From the NCBI GenBank assembly GCA_963969495.1, contig OZ018326.1, forward strand, positions 147,217,806 to 147,281,805: DNA of 64,000 bases. The letters run 5' to 3'. Shown piece by piece: positions 58,600 through 64,000 of this stretch. The stretch is from Ceratothoa steindachneri. Taxonomy: Eukaryota; Arthropoda; Malacostraca; Isopoda; Cymothoidae. Under the pieces are notes generated by a model that worked only from the letters and a program-made list of their open reading frames with translations, made no database searches and was not told the DNA's origin. Made by a program: the position numbers and the translations under genes. Numbering within the stretch: position 1 is the stretch's first letter; the number at the start of each line of letters is the position of its first letter.

Positions 58600-60060
58600 G
58601 CTGTACGAAACCAAGCTAACTAGAAATAAAAAAGAAAGTTCAAAGATGATCTATGAGTATGTAAACAACAGAAACACGGCTAAAGCATACAATTAGCCCA
58701 CTTAAACCTGAAATGGAAACTTAATATATGATCCAGGTGCCATTGCCGAGATTTTAAAGGATTTTTATGCGTAAATTTTTACAACGGAAAACATCGACAC
58801 CTTTCCAGACATTGACACAACAATAGTTATCAAAGAAGAATCATTTATGACTAGTATTCAAGTAACAGAAGAAGACATAATCAAACATATTAAAAATTTA
58901 AAGCTAAGCAAATCACCAGCTCCGGATTTGATCCATGCTCACCACCTGAAAGAGTTCAAATAAACGGTGAACAAGTCACTTAACAAATCACTCGGAAAAG
59001 GTGTCGTTTTAGCAAGAGTTTAAAAGTTGCAAATATTACTCCCATCTTTAAAGGGGTGACCAACAAACCTTAAGCAACTACATGACAATAAGCCTGATAT
59101 CTCTCAACCAGAAAATTGCTCGAATCGATTACAAAAGAGAAAATAGTTGAACATTTAGACTAATTGGGTATCATCTGCGAATCACAACACCGTTTTGCGA
59201 AAAACAATTTATGTTTAACAAATCTGCTAGAATTTTTTCAAACCATCCTCGAAGAGTATGACACGAATAGAGCAGCAGATGTAATCTACTTAGATTTTCC
59301 AAAAGCTTTTGTTACGGTCCCCCACAAGTGTCTACTTAAGAAGATTGCTGCTCATTAAATCAGGGGAAAAGCATTAAATTAGATCAAAGACTGGCTCAAC
59401 GCAAGGAAACTACGCACAGTCAAGATAGCGAGACGTAACAATCGAAGTTCCCCAAGGGTCCGTGCTAGGTCCATTACTTTTTCTAGTATATGTAAACGAC
59501 TTAGATGAAGAGATAGCGAGCGTATCCTCAAAATTGCTGACGATACAAAGCTGGGTGGTAATCGATAACACTTGCCTATCAACATAAAATCCAGAGAGAC
59601 TTAAACAGCATTGTATAATAATAATAAAATTGGCAGCTAAAACTCAACATTGTTTAATGCAAGGTACTACACATTGGAGCAAGAAACGATGAATTTAACT
59701 AGACAATAAAAGGCCTGCCACTGAAAAAGGTATCAGAAGAAAAAGTTCTTGGTGTTATCGGCTGCAATGATTTGAATGTTGGAAGAGAGTGCGCAGAGGC
59801 ATGCAAGAAAGAAAACAGATTGCTCGGTTTCATATATAGAAACATTGCCTACAAATCGGAAAATATAGTAATTCCACTGTACAAATCTTTGGTTTGACCT
59901 CATTTGGAGTACGCAGTTCACTTTTGGAATCCATATTTGCGGAAAAATATAGAAATGCTGGAGAAAGTGCAACATTGTCCTACAAAAATAATACCTAGAC
60001 TACGTCATAGATTGTAGGCAGTAAGGCAGATATAAATTTTAGAGAGTTGAGTTTTGAGGT
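58600..60060 (+). pseudogene. LINE-E reverse transcriptase region (broken)
   Basis: The linker (KMIYEYVNNRNTAKAYN) is followed by TEEDIIKHIKNLKLSKSPAP, the frame 59164-59358 with SQHRFAKNNLCLTNLLEFF and VIYLDFPKAFVTVPHK, and VPQGSVLGPLLFLVYVNDL near 59450-59500. The catalytic ADD survives (59536-59544) with a small deletion before it. C-terminal pieces (LGxNDLNVG near 59760; HLEYAVHFWNPYLRKNIEML near 59900, across a shift) run to about 60010. Confidence 0.85.
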
Positions 60061-60069
60061 AATGAATTA

Positions 60070-61079
60070 ACGTAGATAGTTTGTTTTAGTGTGTTAGGTT
60101 ACTGAGGTATCGTTAGCAAAGTATATGAACTTTAACAAACTAGAAGAAGCGGAAGAATTTTTTGAAGATAATTAGAAACAGAAATGGTTAGAGGACTGAG
60201 TTCTGAGGTATTCTTATTGTGAATTCTAAGGAGGTTGTGAGAACGCCATCTAGGGGCCAAAATTGTTGTCGATTTGTCAAGTAAGATGCGAAGGAGAGTT
60301 TGGCAATGTCAAGGAGTCCGACTCAATCTGTCTTAATAAGAAGAACATCGAGAATAACTGTAACTAAAGCTTTAGGCCAATTAAGAAACCTCGAACAGTT
60401 GAGTGCAATTATTTTAAGATCTTTTTTCTTTTGATAATAAATTCATAAATGGTATCAGACGTGCTAATGTTTTGACGGAGTTTAAAGTAAGAATAAATAT
60501 AAAAGATTTTACCTTCAGAAAGAAAATACAAAAGTCTTTAATATATTAATTTTCGAATATTTTGGTTACAGTTGCAATTGAGGAATAGGCCTGTAATGAA
60601 GCAAAATTTCGAAAAACAAACGTGGGGTCAAAATTCTGGGAACAAGACTTGTTTTAAATTTTAGAAGAATTGACACTATTACTCCAGTATTAATACTAGC
60701 AAAGGTGAAGAAGGAGGTAGTATTTTCGGCTCAGGGGAATAATATGGTTAGGCTAGATGCAGTTTTCTATATTTAGATAAAATAAAAGTTGAATGCTCGG
60801 ACAATGTAAGGAAGATTATCTAGAGATTTGCCATTGTAAATAAGCCCAGAAATGAAATAGAATGTGATGAGGAAACGAGGGTTACTATTTTTGTCGTTTT
60901 CTTTTCTATCTGGCTAAGAGAGAAGCTGGAATTGATATTCTATTGAAATATTTTATTTAGCTAAGTGTAAAATGGGAGTTAATAATGTTTTGTAATTATA
61001 GTGAGAGTAAAGTAATACTTCTTCCGTTTGTACTTTTTAAGAGAGTATGTTTATTGTTATACATTTTTGTTTCCGCATT
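60070..61079. other. Stretch without a recognised gene
   Basis: AT-rich; nothing recognised. Confidence 0.5.
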
Positions 61080-61640
61080 ATGAGATGGCGCAGACTCGTA
61101 TTGGAAGATGTAAGTTCTTTCGTTTAGTATTCGGCTTATCCAGAGCCTCTGTGTAGGTTGCAGCATTTGCCTTTAGGCAAAATGTAAAGGATGTTTCACA
61201 TTTCCTTCACTGGTTTGGATTACCAAAACCATGTCAGTTGCTGAAAACCTGTTATGCATTACAATCGGAAACTCTGTTGGAACTCTGAATAACCATCTGT
61301 CATTTCTTGGATTAATTTGGTCCTGGTGAAAAATTACCTCATCGGAGAAAATACAAATAATTGCAGCTTCTTGAAGTTACAACATGGAAAGCAGTCGATT
61401 CTCTTCCGTCTTACCTTATATTTATTAACGTCTCCGTATTACATATGACTTGTAACAGATATCTGTATGCACAACTGTTCTAATTTTGCATTTTGAAACA
61501 TTGAAGTCCTTTGCAATTGCTCTGATCGACTTTGAGGAGTTTCCAAGGATTCTACTATAAAATTTGCACAAATTCCTGGGTTCTTATTATAATAGAGCCA
61601 TTTGGAATAGTTAAATCCTTATCAACAGCTTTCAGGTCAG
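61080..61640 (-). pseudogene. Tc1/IS630-type transposase relic
   Basis: On the minus strand near 61180-61380: CIFSDEVIFHQDQINPRNDR and WLFRVPTEFPIVMHNRFSAT, then DMVLVIQTSEGNVKH. This matches the FSDEKxFxxDQxxNxxNDRWL and PTxVPxVMxTKFPAxVMVL blocks of a Tc1/IS630-type transposase group, including the first catalytic Asp. Upstream pieces near 61400-61640 (SYV-RRR, KSIRAIAKDFNVSKCKI) fit the helix-turn-helix region. Stops and shifts occur, and the second and third acidic residues are missing. No terminal repeats were found. Confidence 0.75.
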
Positions 61641-62187
61641 TTCTACATAACTTTGGCAAGGAAGGATAAAAATTTCACAAAACTTATGGCGACCGTTAAA
61701 TCATGTTGCCCAGGAAAGATAAATTTAAAGCCACCAATCCTAGTAATGACTCTTGGTAAGCAACGTGCACATTATTCCTTATTCATAAATAGAAATATTA
61801 CTTAGGTATATAAAATGTGTTTCAATATAAGAAGAAAGTAATACTCATACTTTTTTTTTAAATCAAGTTCAAATATATAATCAAATAAACTTATTTTGGC
61901 AATTTGTGATAATAACAGACCGTAGAAACATAAATTCGTGCACATAGACCCATATGTCCCGTCCTAGTTATTTCGACGTGGCAGCTTTTATTTGAACTAA
62001 ATTATGGGGGAAACTATTGTAATTTTAAGCAGGCGAATAAATTAGTGTGTTCCTTTCTTTTTGGAGAAAGATAGGATAAAGCTTCGTTCCATTTAAATTT
62101 GGTTTGCTATTTCAGTGCTCATGGCATGGGAATTTCCACAATCTTGCACTAAACACGGAGTTCATCACTCAAATCACTGCAAATTCA

Positions 62188-62188
<1 letters not shown>

Positions 62189-62262
<74 letters not shown>
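62189..62262. repeat. (AT)n microsatellite
   Basis: Pure TA run of about 74 bases. Confidence 0.97.
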
Positions 62263-62265
<3 letters not shown>

Positions 62266-62345
62266 AACTGGTAACAGATGCCTTCCTATAGTTTATTCAT
62301 AGAGCAAAGTTTTGAGGTCAAGCATCATCGTCAGGTTAGTAAATA
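62263..62345 (-). repeat. (AT)n-flanking module d, copy 2 (hammerhead-like core)
   Basis: On the minus strand: ACCTGACGATGATGCTTGAC, then CTCAAAACTTTGC, an AATAAA-bearing stretch, and the (AT)n tract. The frame CTGANGA ... AAAAC lacks only the G of the hammerhead GAAA. It has the same order as 45243-45345. It ends beside the left TA of the mariner. Confidence 0.45.
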
Positions 62346-62348
62346 TTA

Positions 62349-63625
62349 TTGGGTTGAGGGATAAGTTCTTGCGGTTTTATAAAATTTCTTCAGTACCATT
62401 AACAATTTTAGAAATCTTCATATTTAATTGATAACAATATGCAATTTAATCAATAATGTATTCTTCGTTGTTATTTACGACTTCTTCCCAACCTTCAACT
62501 AGTTTTTCGATGCCTCTGCAATAAAAATCTCTGGATTTTGACTCGAAGAATTCGTCTAACAAGGTTCTTAATTCCACATTAGTATTGAACGAAACGCCGC
62601 ACAAATTGTGAGAGGGCGATCGGAGGATGAGGCAGGATTTCCTAATTAAGCCTTTAGATGGCCTCTTTTGTCATATTGGCAATGTAAGGACGAGCATTGT
62701 CTTGTTGCAGAAGGACTCCATAATTTCGATGAGGTCGCTTTTCACGAATAGCTTCGGCGAGTCGATACATTTGTTGAAGGTAGAGTTCTGCATTAACAAT
62801 CTCGTTTTTCAGAAGGAGCGCATATAGAATTATACTTCACAATCCCACCACACACACAACATCGTCTTTCGTGGATGAAGTCCTTGCTTTAATCGCGGAA
62901 GTGGTTTTTTGGAGGGGCTAAACACACCACTATTCGTCGTCAGGGATGATGCGGTACGAGTAGCCTTGTGGCGACCAAGTAAACCTGTGGCAATCGTGGA
63001 GCATTGAAGTTTGTTGCGTTCGCTCAAAGCGTGCGGAACCCATGCACCCAGTTTTTTAACTTTCCCCATCAAATGAATGTGATTTATTACAGTTTTCTGA
63101 TCACACGCCAGTTGTACAGCCAATTCTCCAGTCGGTTGACGAGGATTTTAATGAATAAGGTCGTTCATCCAACTTAATGGGGCGACCGGAACGTTCTTCG
63201 TCATTAAGATTGAAATGTGAAAACTACCATTGTGCTACCCTTTCTGATAAAGCATTTTCTCCGTACACACCACAAATATCGCGACGAACTTTGGCTGCGT
63301 TTTCATTCTTCCTGTCTCGATTCAAAATGAATAACAACAAGTGTTGAAAATGCGCTTTTCTTTCAACTTGACATTCCATTTTGAGGGTACAGAACAAAAA
63401 TTAAATTAACACAACTTTTAAATAAACCGTAATGACGTATTACTCAACTTCACTACGTAGCCTAAGCAAAAGCCTAATAGTCTACGCTGTTAAGAGACGT
63501 AGCCTAACCTTTGAAAAATTTTCTCTCATTATTTATTATTGTTTCTTAATATGTGCACAAATCACGTCAACAAAACTTAAATCAACATAACATAAAAAAA
63601 ACTAAGAACTTATTCCTCAGCCTTA
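62349..63625 (-). mobile_element. Complete mariner element with TIRs and TA target duplication
   Basis: The left end TTGGGTTGAGGGATAAGTTC is mirrored at the right end (reverse complement of 63602-63625: TAAGGCTGAGGAATAAGTTC). TA lies directly outside both ends (62347-62348 and 63626-63627). The length of 1277 bp is normal for mariner. The terminal repeats have diverged at about 5 of 24 positions. Confidence 0.93.
62446..63379 (-). pseudogene. mariner transposase (frameshifted, partly deleted)
   Basis: The start is the ATG at 63377-63379 (MECQVERKAHFQHLLLF), the usual mariner/SETMAR-type N-terminus, followed by YGENALSERVAQW with a stop and FNLNDEERSGRPIKLDE. The frame 62830-63123 gives INHIHLMGKVKKLGAWV, PHALSERNKLQ, and LHPRKTMLCVWWDCE; between them the first catalytic block survives in another frame as IIPDDE. 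LLQQDNARPYIANMTK near 62670-62720 keeps the second Asp. The PYSPDLAPxD region is not seen, and the C-terminus (FDEFFESK-like, VVNNNEEYIID) ends at a TAA at 62446-62448. The total is about 100 bases shorter than a full mariner frame. Confidence 0.9.
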
Positions 63626-63629
63626 TACT

Positions 63630-64000
63630 AAACTGACATTTCAAATATTGTGCAATTTTAAGGATTTTAGCCACGAAAACGTGTGAAGAGTAGCTGGTAA
63701 CAAATATGATGATATTTAGTCATTGATTGCGGTTTAGGTTTATAAAATTAGAAGGATTTAAAAGGCATAGTTTGCAAATGTTATTTGCAGAGTTAATTAG
63801 TGAAAATTGATTGATCTTTACCTGAGGATTACACATTTTTAGCATTGAGACTACATATAGAATGGACGTGTTTGGGAAGCGTGAGACCTATTCTGTATGA
63901 CCTTCTTATGAATACAATCCTCGACAATGATCACCGAAATCCATAATCCACAAACTGTTTGCTTTGGGGGATCTAATGATATTCATACTGAAAATCTATG
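63630..64000. other. Stretch without a recognised gene
   Basis: AT-rich to the window end; nothing recognised. Confidence 0.5.

Larger units (their letters stand above)
57640..60060 (+). mobile_element. LINE-E: CR1-like element with ORF1 esterase, endonuclease not seen
   Basis: ORF1 pieces (57690-58595) are followed after only a few bases by the pre-RT linker and RT (58600-60060) in the same orientation. The endonuclease expected between them is not visible. All parts carry stops and shifts. No target-site duplication was identified. Confidence 0.8.

Overview
The window is eukaryotic (metazoan) non-coding DNA, AT-rich and built almost entirely from decayed mobile elements and simple repeats. 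There are no bacterial-style operons or long intact genes. Long (AT)n microsatellites, CR1-like and Jockey-like LINEs, several mariner/Tc1 transposases, a Penelope-like fragment and a relic of an orphan protein family that I know mainly from arthropods all suggest an invertebrate. An arthropod (crustacean or chelicerate) is my best guess, but this is inference; no single-copy marker gene settles it.

Layout. 1-3060: CR1-like LINE (+), entering inside its ORF1 esterase domain. 5030-6440: unclassified repeat 'X', copy 1. 10390-14130: fairly complete Jockey-like LINE (+) with ORF1, endonuclease and RT. 14290-15022: IS630/Tc1-type transposase relic (-). 15985-17800: X copy 2, a LINE endonuclease scrap (-) and a Jockey 3' scrap (+). 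18509-18754: (AT)n with a foldback-family repeat. 19388-20212: X copy 3 (-). 20213-22570: CR1-like LINE (+). 23287-23755: ~80-bp G-rich minisatellite. 26107-27119: LINE endonuclease with a 2A-like motif (-). 29945-30515: mariner relic (-). 31740-32291: ancient 22-bp minisatellite. 34062-34307: Penelope GIY-YIG fragment (+) starting in a perfect 32-bp palindrome. 34689-38356: (AT)n tracts, a foldback element, a mariner (-) and an internally deleted Tc1-like element (-). 38357-39025: polypyrimidine tract. 39420-41700: CR1-like LINE (+). 43146-44883: orphan-family pseudogene with a retained intron and a +/-/+ inverted duplication. 48180-48452: one likely host exon (-) encoding a transmembrane segment. 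51250-53930: Jockey-like LINE (-). 55740-57230: LTR-like stretch with a 39-bp tandem repeat. 57640-60060: CR1-like LINE (+) with ORF1 esterase but no visible endonuclease. 61080-61640: Tc1/IS630-type relic (-). 62349-63625: complete but dead mariner (-) with terminal inverted repeats and flanking TA.

Every LINE and transposase here carries stops, frameshifts or lost catalytic residues, so I infer no autonomous element. The youngest-looking items are the mariner at 36366-37600 (one frameshift and one stop visible), the inverted duplication at 43990-44883 (arms almost identical) and the right-hand minisatellite units. The likeliest functional sequence is the exon at 48180-48452, which would place much of the window in introns of a host membrane-protein gene on the minus strand.

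I found no clearly new biochemical system. The most unusual items are the orphan-gene hairpin array, the paired sequence modules flanking (AT)n tracts (including two hammerhead-like cores), the three-copy X family, and the minisatellite built from alternating GAACA/TGTTC half-sites.
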